A DNA stretch of 64,000 nt from Bimuria novae-zelandiae CBS 107.79 (taxonomy: Eukaryota; Ascomycota; Dothideomycetes; Pleosporales; Didymosphaeriaceae). Within the stretch, counting starts at the first letter, position 1. Each line of letters starts with the position of its first letter. The stretch lies in the NCBI GenBank assembly GCA_010015655.1, contig ML976665.1, forward strand, positions 1-64,000. The letters run 5' to 3'. A model generated the notes under the pieces. That model did not search any database. It was not told the DNA's origin and saw only the letters and a list, made by a program, of their open reading frames with translations. This document shows, in pieces, positions 42,541 to 54,987 of the stretch. The position numbers and the translations under genes were made by a program.

Positions 42541-45500
42541 GTATGTTCTTATAGTATTATTAGAGTAACTATTTGCAGTTTGCTAAGTTCTCCTTAGGTT
42601 CCTATATGTTTTTACTATGTAGGTATTCCTTCCACTTAATATGGTACGTGCGTGGCTAATCTATGTGTTACAGTATTTATTTAACTTCAAATTCGTTTTC
42701 TTCCTCTAGCTAGTAATAGAAGGTGGTTTCGACTAGTGTCTCTAGGTCAGCTAGTTCCAATTAGTCTATATAAAATACCTGGTATATCTTAGCGTCTAGT
42801 GGTAGTTCTAATTAGTAGTTAACCAGTGATATTTGCTCGGAAATAAAAAATAGTCTAACCTTAATATAATCCAGTTTCTTATGTTTCTTTTTTTAAGTTT
42901 AAAGGTTCTTTGTAAGCAGGTATGCTTTATCCCCCTTCTTTAGCTAAGGTGCTGTTTTTCGTTTTTAATTTATATAGGAAATAGCTTGCTATTAAGCTTT
43001 CTCGAGATTTTCTTGGAGTTGTTCGTGTGTCGTTTTTATTCTTTCTACCAAACTGATGGCTTCTTCTGTCCTGATATTTATAGGAAATATTTAATTAAAG
43101 AGATATAGATGTCTTCCGTGGTTTGTATAGAACGTTGTGTATCCTGTTACTGCTAATATTTTATTATTATATGCCAATTGTGCTATAGGTAATAGGGAAA
43201 TCTAGTTATTTTTCTGGTTGTTGCAGTAGATGCGTAGGTACGTTTTAATTGTCTAATTCGTACGTTCTGTTTGTCCGTTCGTTTGTGGATAATAAGCTAT
43301 TAATAGCTTCTGTTTTGTTCCGGTAAGTGCCATAAGCGTTATCCAGTAATTTAAGGTAAAGAGCTTGTCTCGATCGCTAATAATTGTCTTTGGTATGCTG
43401 TAGTGTCGTATAAGGCGGTCTAGGATAAGAAATGCGAGTTCCTTGGCCGTAGTCGTCTTCTGGCATGGTAGTAGTTCTACGTATTTGGTGAATCGGCAAA
43501 CAATTACTAATATAGAATTATACTTTATTCCTGTTACTGGGTAGTCCTGTTATAAAGTCTATAGTAATGTCTTCTTATAGTGCTATTAGTATCTAGATTA
43601 CTTGTATCTTGCTGTATTTAAGATATATTACGTGCTTGTTTCGTTGGCATTCTGCGCATTTGCGAATATACTAGGTTACTACTTTTTTAATTCCTTTAAA
43701 GCTGTAGTTGCGTTAGATAAGTTCTATTATTTTCTTAACTCCTAGGTGTCCGTACACAGGGTTGTCGTGGTATTATTAGATAATCTTGGTCTGTTGGTTC
43801 GCGGGTACCTCTCGTGTCGTTATAAGGATTTGATTAAGTACCGCTGTTGGTCTAAGGGATCCGTCTTTATTCTGCTATAGGATGGCAGAGTAGGTCTTAA
43901 TCTTATCTCCTGCAAGATCGCTGCGCCTGCTTAAAGCGTCTACTCGTCCATTTTCCTTACCTGGGGTGTACATAATCTTGAATTTATACTATCCTATTGT
44001 TTCTGACCATCTCGCTTAACGTAGTGTTAATTCCTTAGTCGTCGTGAATCGTAAGAGATTCTTGTAGTCTATAAAGATTATAAGGTCTAAGTAACTATGT
44101 GCGTAGATCCTCTAATGCTTTAATACTCTAATAATTGTATATAGTTCTTTATCGTGTATGTTGTATCTTAATTCCGCGTCGTTAAGTTTGCATAAGTAGT
44201 ATACGATTAAATACTAATGCCTATCCTTCTCTTACTTCGCATATGCTCCTAGTGCTAGATTGCTTGCGTCCGTTTTAATCCTTAGTAGCCTATTGTCTTG
44301 GAAGTGCATTAGTACTGGTAGACTAATACATGTTTGTCGCAGTGCTTGGAATGCTTCTTCGCATTCCGTTATCTATTTAAAGGGTATATCTTTCTTAGTA
44401 AGGTTTATAAGCGGTATCGTAATCTTCGCGTAGTCTTTAATAAATTGTTGATTAAATCCACAGAATCCTAAGAATTCTTAGATATTCTTGGCTAATTGTG
44501 GTCGTGGCTAGTCCTTAATACATTTAATTTTATCAGGGCTTACCTTAATTCCTTTAGTGTTAATAATATATCTAAGGAATTTAAGTTCTGTTTAGAAAAA
44601 CTTACACTTTTCTAGTTTTAGTTATAGGTGTGACTTATTAAGTTCTTTAAGTACCATCTTAACATGTTCCACGTGGTCGTTTATGTTTTCTGAGTAGATT
44701 AGAATGTTATCCATGTATATAATAATAAAGATGTCGAGGTAGTGTTGTAAGACGTTATTAATAAGCGCCTAGAATGTAGCCAGTGCGTTTATAAGTCCAA
44801 ATAGCATAACAGTGTACTTAAACAATCTATATCTAAATCTAAATACTGTTTTCTATTCTTCACCTTCTTTAATTCGTATAAGGTGGTATCTATCGCGTAG
44901 ATCTAATAAGGTAAACACCTTTGCTCGTGCTAGCCTATCTCGTAGTTCTCTAATATTTGGTAACGGGTATCGATTCTTTATTATTATGTCGTTAAGCTTT
45001 TAGTAGTCTACGCAGGGTCGCAATTCGCCGCTCTTCTTAGGTATAAATATAAATAGGCTTGCCACTAGTGACTTTAATAGTCGTATGTATCCTTTTGCCA
45101 AATTCTTCTTAATAAATTCTTTTTCTTCTTAGAGTTCTTTGCCTAATTTCGCGTATAGTAGTCTAAAGGGTGGCGTCTTCCCTTCTTCCAGGTTAATTTT
45201 GTAATCCTAGGGTTAGTGCTTAGGTAGATTTGCTTTTCCTTCCTCTTCTTAAAACAGATAGCTCTATTCTATAAACTGTTTAGGGATTCTGTGGATTGTG
45301 CGTTGCCCTCTTTCCTTTATAGGAATTGGCTTGTCCACTTCCTTGCGCTCTATGACCTGGTGGTTCCTGCCAGCGTCTGCTAAGGGTGATTCAATCTTAA
45401 ATCTTGTTTACGAGACTATGTTATTAATAGCTCTTTTATCTACTATTAAATTCTGCTAATGCGTAGGCTTTGCTTATAAAGCATAATTATAGCGCTTAAA

Positions 45501-46000
45501 GGATAGCGTTCTCTTTCCCTAATTAATTATAGGGTTGTGTTTCCTTAACTAGGGTAGTCCTAGTATCACATCGTGACTAGCTTCCTTAAGAACATTAAGG
45601 GTAGTCGTTTCCCTGTGTCTATAGATCTTAAGTATTATCTTAACCTCGTACTTAATTCGTGGCGTGCCTGGCATTAGGTGTCTATTCGCGATATAGATAA
45701 CATAAGCGTCTTCTTTCTTACGCGTAGAGAGTCATGCTCTACTAAGTGCCTTTTAAGAGATGTAGCTTTGTTGTGCTCCTAAATCTAGCATAGCCTTTAT
45801 CTATGTTCTATTAAGTCGTATTAGTAGCTTAATTAATGCTTGACTATTTATAGCATTTAATTCCTTAAAGGCGTTTTCTCGCTTAAGCCTGGGTCTAAAA
45901 AAGATACTTCCTTAGTAGATAGCTTAGTAGGCTGAAGATTACTGTTCTTATCCCGTGGTTAGTAGTATCGTGCCATTATTCGGGTTGCTTTACTATAGCT
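42515..46000 (-). pseudogene. Chromovirus-2 pol: protease, RT, RNase H, integrase, chromodomain (RIP stops)
   Basis: On the complement, from the right: protease region about 45560-45820; RT about 44560-45190, with the catalytic DIFIIIYMDNILIYSEN (about 44690-44735, second Asp changed to Asn); RNase H about 44020-44400; integrase about 43060-43800 with zinc region and core; chromodomain about 42560-42690 reading EFEVK-IL, RTYHIKWKEYLHSKNI and EPKENLANCK, with one Trp kept. All domains are colinear with Chromovirus-1. Damage is by transitions to stops. The chromodomain end overlaps the tail of the opposite-strand ORF by a few codons. Confidence 0.83.
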
Positions 46001-46799
46001 CCTTCCTTCTTGTTGGTCCATGCGCACTAGTTCTCCGTAATAGTTACTAGGTCTAAATCTAAAGAGTGCTTTATCCTATCTATGCGCTATATAGTCTGGG
46101 TGTAGGCACGTTTACTAAATCTTTAACCTGCATTTGTTGTTAATTAATATAATATAGGTAAGGTTCTAAGCTTTACTAAGATATAGGAAGTACTTTGCTT
46201 CTCGCTTATCCTATAGGTGCTCATCGCATTTAGCGATTAGGTAATCGAACTATTCCCATCTGCATCGTTTCTGCAGTCGTGGGAAGTATCCACACTACTT
46301 AGCGTAGAGATACGTATTGCATGCGTCGGCGGTATAGAATCTCTATCTAAGGATTCCGTAATTGGGATTTTAGTGGTCTAGGTCGTACATTAGTCTGTAG
46401 CTAAGATTCTTAACAGGGTATTTCTTCTTTAGGTCCTGGTGTTTATAACTATAGTCTATAAATTTTTATATTACTAGGCTAATTAGTTGGGTGCGTACTG
46501 CATTTAGCTTAGTTACCGTAAATCTAAAATTAGTTTTACGCGGTTAATATTAATCTAAGAATTAAAATACATTGTATTCTTCCTTGTCTATAAGTCTTCT
46601 TACATTTAGATGCGGTGTGGGGGCGCGTTTCTTTGGCTCCTCTTACTCTACCTCTAATTCTTCTTCTATATCCTTGTATAGCCAAGAGTTAGGCAAGTTT
46701 ATTTGCTCCGAGTTCCTGTCTAGGGTATTAAGTTACTTAATAGTATTAATAACTTGCTATTCTTCGTTAGTCGCGTCCGCGTCTTTAACAATTAGTACG

Positions 46800-47770
46800 T
46801 TTAACTATCTAATAACCTTGTTCTTAGATCTGTAGTTCCTGGCTATATGGCCTAGTTTACCACATATAAAACAAGTGCGTGTCTCGGTCCCCTGTTGTCG
46901 TCGGGTTCTATCTAAGATACGTCTTTGGTTAGGCTTCTTACGATAGCCTAGAGACTTTCCTGTTCCTTTCCCGATTGCATTAATTTAGTTATAGTACTGG
47001 ATTCCTTCCATCGGCTAAGGCCCGTAGTTGTCTTGTCTTAGCCTAAGAGTTTGTTAATTACGATAATTGTCGTGGCTTAAGGGTAGTCTATAGCCTTGTT
47101 GTCCTAACTAGTTCTATCGTATATCGCGTTTTAGTTCGTACTATTCCTTATTAATCTTAATAGCTTCCTTTAATAATGCTTTTAGTGTATCTATCTTTAC
47201 TCCGTTACGCAGTAGTTCTTCGCGTAGGTTAGGCTTAAGTCCTTAATAGTATATAGTTATAAGAGTTGCTTTGTTCTAATAGATTTAATCGGCGTGTTTG
47301 CGGAATTTGGAGTTGTATTTAGTAGCTAAGTGGACTTGCTTAAGTTACTAGATAGCTCTTTTGGCGATAGCCTCTTAATTAGCTACTCTAAAGTACTGTT
47401 TAACTTTCTTGCAGAACTTGTCGTAGTCTTCTATAATTTTGTTAATAGCATCTCCCTCTGAGTTCTCTTTGGCTAGGTATTAGTTAAGATATGGTTAAAT
47501 CTATACAAGGGCTGGTCCTTTTATATAGGATGCCGCAAAAATAGTTTTATTAGCTTTATTCTATTCCTTCTTTGTTCCGTGGAAGTAGAGGTTAAGCTAT
47601 AAGATCTATAGTTCTGTATGCTTGCAGTCTCCGTAAAAGAGATTAGGTTTAGCGTAAAGGCTTCCCTTAATATAGGTGATAGTAGCATCGTTATTATTAT
47701 TATCTAGGGTATTTCCTAGAATAATATCTAGTGCATTGGAAAGGGTCTCGTATTCGCTTATATTAGGGTG
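46800..47770 (-). pseudogene. Chromovirus-2 gag with zinc knuckle (RIP stops)
   Basis: Full-length gag of the family: near the LTR, SLYAKPNLFYGDCKHTEL, then a long capsid region (VKQYFRVAN, LREELLRNGVKIDTLKALL), NYGP-PMEGI, and the knuckle TRTCFICGKLGHIARNYR (about 46845-46895), which keeps C-x2-C-x4-H with the last Cys changed to Tyr. It shows what is missing from the Chromovirus-1 gag. Stops are TAG/TAA in place of Gln/Trp. Confidence 0.75.
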
Positions 47771-47777
47771 TTTAAGA

Positions 47778-48253
47778 TGTTAAGTCCCTACGGGTAGCTA
47801 GTCTAAAATAGGGTTAAGGTTAGTTCTCTAGTAGGAGTAATATTAAAGACGGGAAAGGGCGTATTAATAGCTCGCGCTTATTAATAAAGTGTTAGTATTA
47901 AAGTAAGGTGCGTTATAATTAAATCAACAAGAGCCTGAGTAAATCTAAACGATAGATTAATAAACAGGTTAAATATAAGGTAGAAGAGTCTATCCTTATG
48001 TTCCTATATACTTAGCATGCTCGACTTGCTCGCTTTAAGCATGTTAAGCGCAGCCTTGGCTTTCTGTATATGCTCGACTTGCTCGACTCGAGCGGAGCGA
48101 GCACAGCCTTGGCTTCCTGTACCTGCTCAACTTGCTCGCTTCGAGCACTTCGAGCAGTCACGTGACTTGCCATTACTATGCCACCATTGGCTCCCATAAG
48201 ACCTTGGCCGTCTCAGAATATTAGCCTGGTGATGCTAAATACAGATCCTAACA
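47778..48253 (-). repeat. 5' LTR of Chromovirus-2
   Basis: 476 bp, same length and structure as the 3' LTR; differences are nearly all transitions. The first bases of the internal region are TCTTAAACACCCTAATATA, the conserved leader of this lineage. Confidence 0.95.
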
Positions 48254-48258
48254 ATTAG

Positions 48259-48851
48259 TTAAAAGGCGCTTGCTAAAATTAGAATAATTATGTTACTTAG
48301 ACTGCAGGGACGGGGTGTGTGATGGCCTGTAATAACGTTAGAGCCACCCGCGCTACGGCAGCTAATTTAGCTTAATCCCCCCATTTTTGGACGCAGCGCG
48401 GTGATAGTCTTGGCATAATGTGTCGGTGTTTGGCAGATTGCCCGAGCTAACGGGGAGTGCTAATGTTATTCCGGACTAGCCTACCTACTGTGCATATGTT
48501 TTCTAAAATTAACGTAAGCCCTTTTCTCAGCGGCCATGCGCTCAGAATAACTAAAGTGCAGGAACCGGAAACCGATACCGGCCACCACTATATCAACTAC
48601 TGGCGGACATTATATGTAATACGGACTTAAAGGTGTAATTAGTTAGCACGTTAGGCTAGTGCAAATGTTAAAAAAAAATCCTAGGGGGTGTAGGGCTAGT
48701 TAATTAATGTGCTGGTAGTTTTTATATAATCTTTAAACATAAACCTTGTTATACTGTTGTTATATTTAATTTTCCCAACCCAGGGACTTACTGTGGACTA
48801 AAAATGTCCGGTGCTGTGTCCCTGGTACGCTAGGGATATCGGTGCTTTGCA
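48259..48851. other. Spacer without recognised gene
   Basis: Mixed composition, less RIP-mutated than the repeats. No open frame of note. A short inverted pair CCAGGGAC (about 48779) / GTCCCTGG (about 48824) could form a hairpin. I see no gene or known element. Confidence 0.4.
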
Positions 48852-49115
48852 AAAGACCGTCCTAACCACCCGCCTAGCAAATTAGAGAATAGATTATTGA
48901 TTTCCCTTTTGTCTCCTCAACTACTTCATCGAAATTTCTAGAAACTTTATATAGTATAGAGGTAGCCTGATTCTATATTCTACTAAGTTTACAAAGTTTA
49001 TTTTAAAGAAATTGTGAAAATATATAGCTTTAAGACAAGGCAAGGCTCGCTATACTAGAATCTACTTAGTCGTGCCTATATATACGCAGGAAGTGGGTTG
49101 GGACGGTCTTTTATA
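48852..49115. repeat. Possible small inverted-repeat element (MITE-like)
   Basis: AAAAGACCGTCCTAACCAC at 48852 matches the complement of GTGGGTTGGGACGGTCTTTT ending at about 49112 except for one or two bases; about 260 bp lie between the arms, without coding capacity. No convincing TSD was found, so this may be a pair of unrelated inverted segments. Confidence 0.4.
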
Positions 49116-49650
49116 AAGCGTTAAGCCGACGCACCTAAATATTAATCACCCCTAAATGTTAATTAGCCCCACTAAAGTAATTACCCACATAACACCGCCT
49201 TTTCTATTAACAACGCTTAATTAATATAGGTAATTATAAAGTAGGTATATAAGCTACTATTATAAACTTTAATTTTTATATTTTTTCTAGTTAGCGCGTA
49301 GCTATATAAGCCTATAATATCGCGTAATTTACGCTATTTACACGCGTTAATAGACGCGCGCCGCACTATGCTACTTACTAGTATTTATATTAATTATTAC
49401 TAAATTAAGGGGATTTCCTTACTAACTAGATTATTAATTAAGATATAAAAGGATATCCCCTATCGCACGCGTACGCTTAAGAAATAGTAATCTAAATTCT
49501 ACGCCTTAATAGTAATACTTAGCCTCTTAGTAAGTAATAGATATAGGGCTTTATCGCACGAAACCTACGCGTTAATTTAATTATTAGTAAAAGGCTTAAG
49601 GCTTCACGAGCTAAGGCTGCTACTTCTAAATAAATACGCACGTTTTTTAA

Positions 49651-49700
49651 GCTATTTAAAGCTATTTAAAGCTATTTAAAGCTATTTAAAGCTATTTAAA
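49651..49700 (+). repeat. Five tandem copies of GCTATTTAAA
   Basis: Perfect 10-bp unit repeated five times inside the Fot-E coding part. Probably a local expansion after insertion. Confidence 0.95.
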
Positions 49701-52099
49701 CACGCCTTAATACACGCATTAAGAATATATAGAATATAGATAAGACTAGAATAGCCCTAGGTGTATATGCTAACTCTAGAGTGCTTATATTAAGCTATAA
49801 AAAAAGGCTTATATAACGTCTTTAGAAAATCGCGAGTAAGCCTTAATAATTAACTATATCTTTATAATAGGACGTAAACTTCGCTGCGCTATTATCTTTA
49901 AAGATTTAAACTTATAGATAATATAGTTTTTAGTAGAAGTAGTACCTAATTAGCTATATATAACCTTTAAGAATAAATAAATATTAAAAAATATAGGTGC
50001 TAAGTAGCTATAGCGTATTTATATCCTAGAAATAGCGCCTGATACTTAGGGTTATTAACTCCTCCTACTAGATAGACACTCTAACTATGTTAATATTAAG
50101 TTTATATAGCTTTACAAGATCAGAGCTCGTAACGTACGGAGCTCCGGATCTATGGAGCTAGCTCCATGAGCTACGTAGCTCCATGGATCTCATGGAGCTG
50201 TACGCCTTACCTAATCGGGCCAAAATAAAACTTCTCTTAAGAGGCTTAAGACGTTATTAAAACCTTAGTTATTTAACGTCAGCCGTCTCCTATATAGTCT
50301 GTATAGACGTTAATAGTAACTTAATAATTATTTAACATGTCCCAAAATCCCCTAAGGAGGCTTTAGAACACCCTAAGGAGGGCTTTAAGGCTTTTTACGC
50401 CCCAGATTACCCCATCTAGAGCCTCACCGTCGCCAGTTTCCACCCCGTCTCGCAGGCGCGCTGACCGTCGGCGTCCCATTAACGTACTGTTAGATAGTAA
50501 CACTTCTGCCTATAAGGCTGACGGCGGCAAAGGGCCTTTTAGAGGCCCTTAATCTTATAGAGGAACTCAAGAGGCTCGCCGGCGAGCTCTAAAGAGGCCT
50601 AGAGTGGCTAAATTTAACTACGACTGGGTCAATTATGACAAAATCCCTGGATACCTAGCGGATAAGCGGCAGGTTAGGAGACGCGCTGGCTACTAGCTAT
50701 ACGGAGTACCCTTATAGCGTATAGAGGATAAGACACAGTGGTATCTTTGTAAGCACTATCACCTGAAGGATTCTCCGCATAATGCTATTTTAAAGGTTAA
50801 TAGCAAAGATGGCGTCCTTAATCACCTCCGCGCGCGCCATACAGAGTAGTATAATTACATAAGGAGCCTCCTAGTTAAAGCTCCTAGCACTAACAAAGGC
50901 ATATCGTCTATCTTAGCTACTTTAGATAACAAGAATCCTATACAACAAGCTATACACAGTAAAGCTATAATAGTGTTTAACCCCCAGGGCATATAGAAGG
51001 ACCTACTTACCTAGATTATAGCTAACAAGATTCCCTTCTACAAGCTAAGTAGCGAGTATTTTAGGAGGTTACTTAGTTATATAGAGCTTACTAGCTAGAG
51101 CCTCTTGCCTAACGATTAAACGATACGGAACTAGGTCCTTTAATAGTTTAAGGCCAAGAAGGAGGTCCTTAGGAAGACCTTAAAGGATTGCCCTAGCAAA
51201 ATATATCTATCCTTTAACAGGTAGACTAACTAGAGGATACATGAATTGCTTGCAATCGTCGGCCACTAGGTAGATATAAATAATAAGTGTAATATAGCCC
51301 TCCTATCTCTACGGGACACACCTTCACCAACTTCTAAATTTTAAGAACCTGTTAAAATCTGTATATTTTTTATTAAATTTAATCTTAAAATTACCTAAAA
51401 CCTATTTTTACGCTATCCTCTACCCCTATAGTACCTGTAGCTAATAAATAATAGCATAGAGACGCCTGCGAGATTCCCCCTAAAAGCCTTTATAGTAACC
51501 CGCCCCGCCAACCTAGAGTTAGCAAGGCACCTTAATATAAGCCACCTCTTAAGAAGATAGCTACAGTAGCATGTAGTAGCGATACTACGTTTTAACTTAG
51601 GTAGAGAAGTGTAGACTAGAAACGCGCCAGCTACTACTATAGTAACTAAAGCCCTAATAACCCACATCACGACCGCTAAACAAGCTACCGCCACTTAGGA
51701 GGCCATAATCTACACCCTAGCACAGGCTGTAGATAGCTACCTTAATACCTATAAGCTCCCTAAAGAGTAGGCAGTTGCTAACGCCCTCTACTAGCGCGTT
51801 ATATAGGCCCTAAAAAACTCTACCCTAGCGCTAAGCCTCTTGCGCATAGACTATACTAAGAGTATTAATACTAACGCTAGCACTAGTGCTAGCGATAGTA
51901 GTTATAATTATAGTAAGGCTATAGGGCTAAGAATATAGGTAAACGTAGCTACTAGCGCGAACCCCTTAAGCACCAGACTTGGCAACAATCCAGCTAAGCT
52001 TGATAGCTGGCTGGCTGGCTTGAGGCTTGAGGTATTCAATCCAGCCAGCCAAACTGTTAGCAAAAGTAGAATCAAGCCAGCAAGCCGCAAGCAGAAAGC

Positions 52100-52150
52100 T
52101 TGAAGGCTTGATAGGCTTGATAGGCTTGATAGGCTTGATGTGCGGGCAGG
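52100..52150 (+). repeat. GGCTTGATA tandem repeats, hAT-4 left subterminus
   Basis: GGCTTGATA occurs four times in tandem; related GGCTGGCTGGCTT words lie nearer the left end (about 52008-52025) and AGCCATCCAGCC words near the right end (55035-55140). Likely transposase-binding sites. The MITE carries GGCTTGATTGGCTTGATT at the same place. Confidence 0.75.
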
Positions 52151-52374
52151 CAGGCGGGAGATGGGGGCCGCGATAGGGCGTGAGGCGATTGATTTTGCAG
52201 TAAAAGCTATCTCACGATACTTTCTTGGTGTTGAGTTTTTATCGATTAGTACTAGCGCTCCGCCAGCCACCCAACGCGTTTATCCCATATGCTTGCCCAC
52301 CTATCTCAATGTTGAATTCTTCACCCACAATTAGTTCTTAGAGTTATTATTTCTGCCTCACGATCACCGTCGCT

Positions 52375-54987
52375 ATGCCGCCCAAACCTACTAACAAAGA
52401 CGCGAAAAAGCGCACAAAAGCTGGCCCTTCTGGCCCGAACAAGCGCCCTCGCGGCACTGCCAGCCAGCCCATCAATGTTGACTCCCAGCAGCCATCTCAA
52501 TTGCCACCTTCTCCTTCTCCTCCACCTCCACCTCAACCTATTACGAACGTCCTCCAAGCCCTAGCGAGCGCGTCCCAGGCCCCCACATTCGAAGCGCGCG
52601 TTCGAGAGTCGCGACCCGAAGACACCATCGTCGCGCCCGCCTAGGGCAGCGAGCAGGCAACTGCTGCAGCTTCTGAAGCTCCTGAAGATGAGGAGGATAA
52701 GGAAATTGACGCCTTCGACGCTCATCTCATGGACAATTACGACGGCCTTGATTGGGCGCGTTTGAAGAAGTACATGAGGCCTCTTGCAACCCACAAGTTC
52801 AAGAAAAGCTGGGTCTATCGCCATGGCTATCGCGTCGTCCGACGCAGCAATCCTCACCTCGTCTTCTGGGTTTGCCACCGCTGTTACCGCATAAAAGCTA
52901 CCGATCAAGGTCGTGGGATCCTCCAAACAACAAAGGCTATCTCAGCTGCCTCGCGCCACCTCGAGCTCCATAAGATCTACAAGCCTGGCAAAGCTCCAAC
53001 GGAGAAGCTCGAAGTCACGGTTTACGGCAAGCTGATTAGCAGCAAGCAGCGCGTCTCACAAGCCGTCGCCAACGAGCTTGCCGGCTTCAATTATCACGAG
53101 TTTCGACAGGCCGCTGTGGGCTGGCTCCTCGAGAATAATCACCCAATCTCTGAGTTCGAATCGCCCGCCTTTCGCGACCTCATACGCCTCGCCAATCCAC
53201 TTGCGGAGGACGCGCTTTGGAGGTCTCATCACAGCGTCTCGCACTACGTTGTGCGCCTCTTCGACTACCTGAAGCCGCTGGTTGTCCGCGAGCTGTCACG
53301 ATCTCTGAGTCAGATACACCTAAGCTTCGACGGGTGGACGACAAAGGGCGGCAAGAAGGGCTTTCTTGGTATCGTTGCCCACTACGTTACGGCAACCGGC
53401 GAGCTCCAGGACCTGCCTATCGCGCTGCCTCAATTGACAGGCTCCCATTTAGGTGAGAGGATGGGCGAGATCGTCCTCGCAACGCTGCGATCGTTTGGTA
53501 TTGGCGCTGATAAAGTTGGCTACTTTGTACTTGACAACGCGAGTAATAACGACACCACAGTCGACTTTCTCGCCCGCGAGCTCAAGTTCAACAAACTCCA
53601 TCGTCGCCTCCGCTGCGGCCCTCACACGCTCAATCTTATTGGCCAGGTGCTTCTTTGGGGTAGGAAAGCTGAGGCTTTCAACAACGACTACACGACTTCT
53701 AACCTTGATGAGGAGACGCAGCTCATGAAGGACTGGCGACGCGATGGCCCACTAGGCGTCCTCCTTGGTGTTGTTTCGTACATTAAGACGCCGCAGCAGT
53801 ACACGCTTTTTGAGAAGTTTCAGCGACTCGCGCACGACGAGCTGCCCACCGACGCGCCTGAAGACGCCCGCAAAATACTCGAGCCTATCAAGCCAGTTGT
53901 TACCCGCTGGAACTCGTACTTCGATTGCTTTGCGCGCGCCGTCAAACTGCAGTCTGCAATTAACGCCTACGCCAGCCACCACATCGATCGCGTTCACAAC
54001 GAGACTACGTACGCAATTAGCAAGGGCAATCAGCTGCCTGATTGCCCGCAGTGGATGAGGTCGAACGGGCTTACTGCCGACGATTGGCAGGTCGTTACTG
54101 AGTACATGGACGTTCTTAGCCCATTGAAGGAGTGTACAAAGCGCCTTGAGGGTCGCGGCAAAGCAAAGGATGAGGATAAGGATAAGGCTATCGACGACAG
54201 CAAGCCCGGCAGCTTTGGAGCAATTGCTGAGATTATCCCAGTGTTTGAATACTTACTTACTACACTAGAATCGCGACTCCAAAGCTACGACGACGTAGTA
54301 CACGACGCGCACGACGAAGCGCCCGAAGACCACCTCGCGATCAACCTCCGCGCTGCGATCTCAAAGGCGCGCGACTACTACAACAAGCTTGATAACACGC
54401 CTGCCTATTACGCTGCTACGATACTCCATCCTCGATACAAGAACTACTGCGATGTGGCATGGGGAGACCAGCCAGGCTGGCTAGAGTTGAATAATCGCAA
54501 TTTTCAAGCACTGTGGGCGCAGTACCGAAGCTTACCGAAGCCACGCACACACATGAGGGCCAAAGTCAATAATATCGACGACGCGATCAACAGCCTGATC
54601 GATCCAAACAGGGCAGTTGACGAGGAGGACGAGTTCGATACATGGAAGCGCCGCGAGCCGCAGGTTGAAGCAGGTAGCGACAGCGCAAAGTTCCCTACAA
54701 AATACTGGGTAGGGCTGCAGGATCGATACCCCAATCTTAGCAAGCTTGCGCTTGACGTACTCTCAATACCGGCTTCAAGTTGTGAGTGCGAGCGAGTTTT
54801 CAGCGAGCTAGGCGACCTGTTAGAGCCTCGGAGACGGAAGATCTCTCCGGAGCTTTTGGCAGCGATACACTGCAGTAGAAGGTGGAGAAAAGCTGGGTTT
54901 GGCAGCAGCGAGGTCGACGAGAAGGAGCAGCTTACGGTTGAACAGCTCATCTCAAAGTACCATGTGGACACATGGGACGAAGGTTGA
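52375..54987 (+). CDS. hAT-4 transposase, 870 residues, one premature TAG
   Basis: One frame from ATG 52375 to TGA 54987, broken once by TAG at 52642-52644 (codon 90); from ATG 52729 it is open for 752 residues. The N-terminus is Lys/Pro-rich (PPSPSPPPPPQP). Using full-length numbering: a BED-type zinc finger around residues 165-200 (FWVCHRC ... SRHLELH); IHLSFDGWTTKGGKKGFLG (about 315-335, first catalytic region); HLGERMGEI (about 357); YFVLDNASNNDT (about 382-393, second catalytic Asp); RLRCGPHTLNLIGQ (about 412-425); VVTRWNSYFD (about 512-521); acidic linker; and the C-terminal dimerisation domain PNLSKLALDVLSIPASSCEC / ERVFSELGD (about 785-815). It excises and reinserts hAT-4 and probably related MITEs. 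The TAG sits in GCC-TAG-GGC and is most simply CAG to TAG. A shorter product from 52729 would keep the BED finger and core. Confidence 0.9.

Larger units (their letters stand above)
41458..48258 (-). mobile_element. Chromovirus-2, full-length chromodomain Ty3/gypsy element with 5-bp TSD
   Basis: Element 41463-48253 (6,791 bp) flanked by ATTAG at 41458-41462 and 48254-48258. LTRs are 476 bp each. Minus-strand order from the right: gag, protease, RT, RNase H, integrase, chromodomain, then an ORF on the opposite strand, then the 3' LTR. It is the same family as Chromovirus-1 but keeps the full gag and has one more U3 module. Confidence 0.95.

Noticed and set aside
48770..48870. tRNA-like or SINE-like fold on the minus strand
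   Set aside because: A CTTTTGCAAAG hairpin and a CCAGGGAC/GTCCCTGG pair exist, but D-arm and T-arm do not fit a tRNA, and no GGTTCGA box is present.
49651..49700. CRISPR-like array
   Set aside because: Ten-base head-to-tail repeats without spacers; a simple tandem expansion in a eukaryotic transposon.
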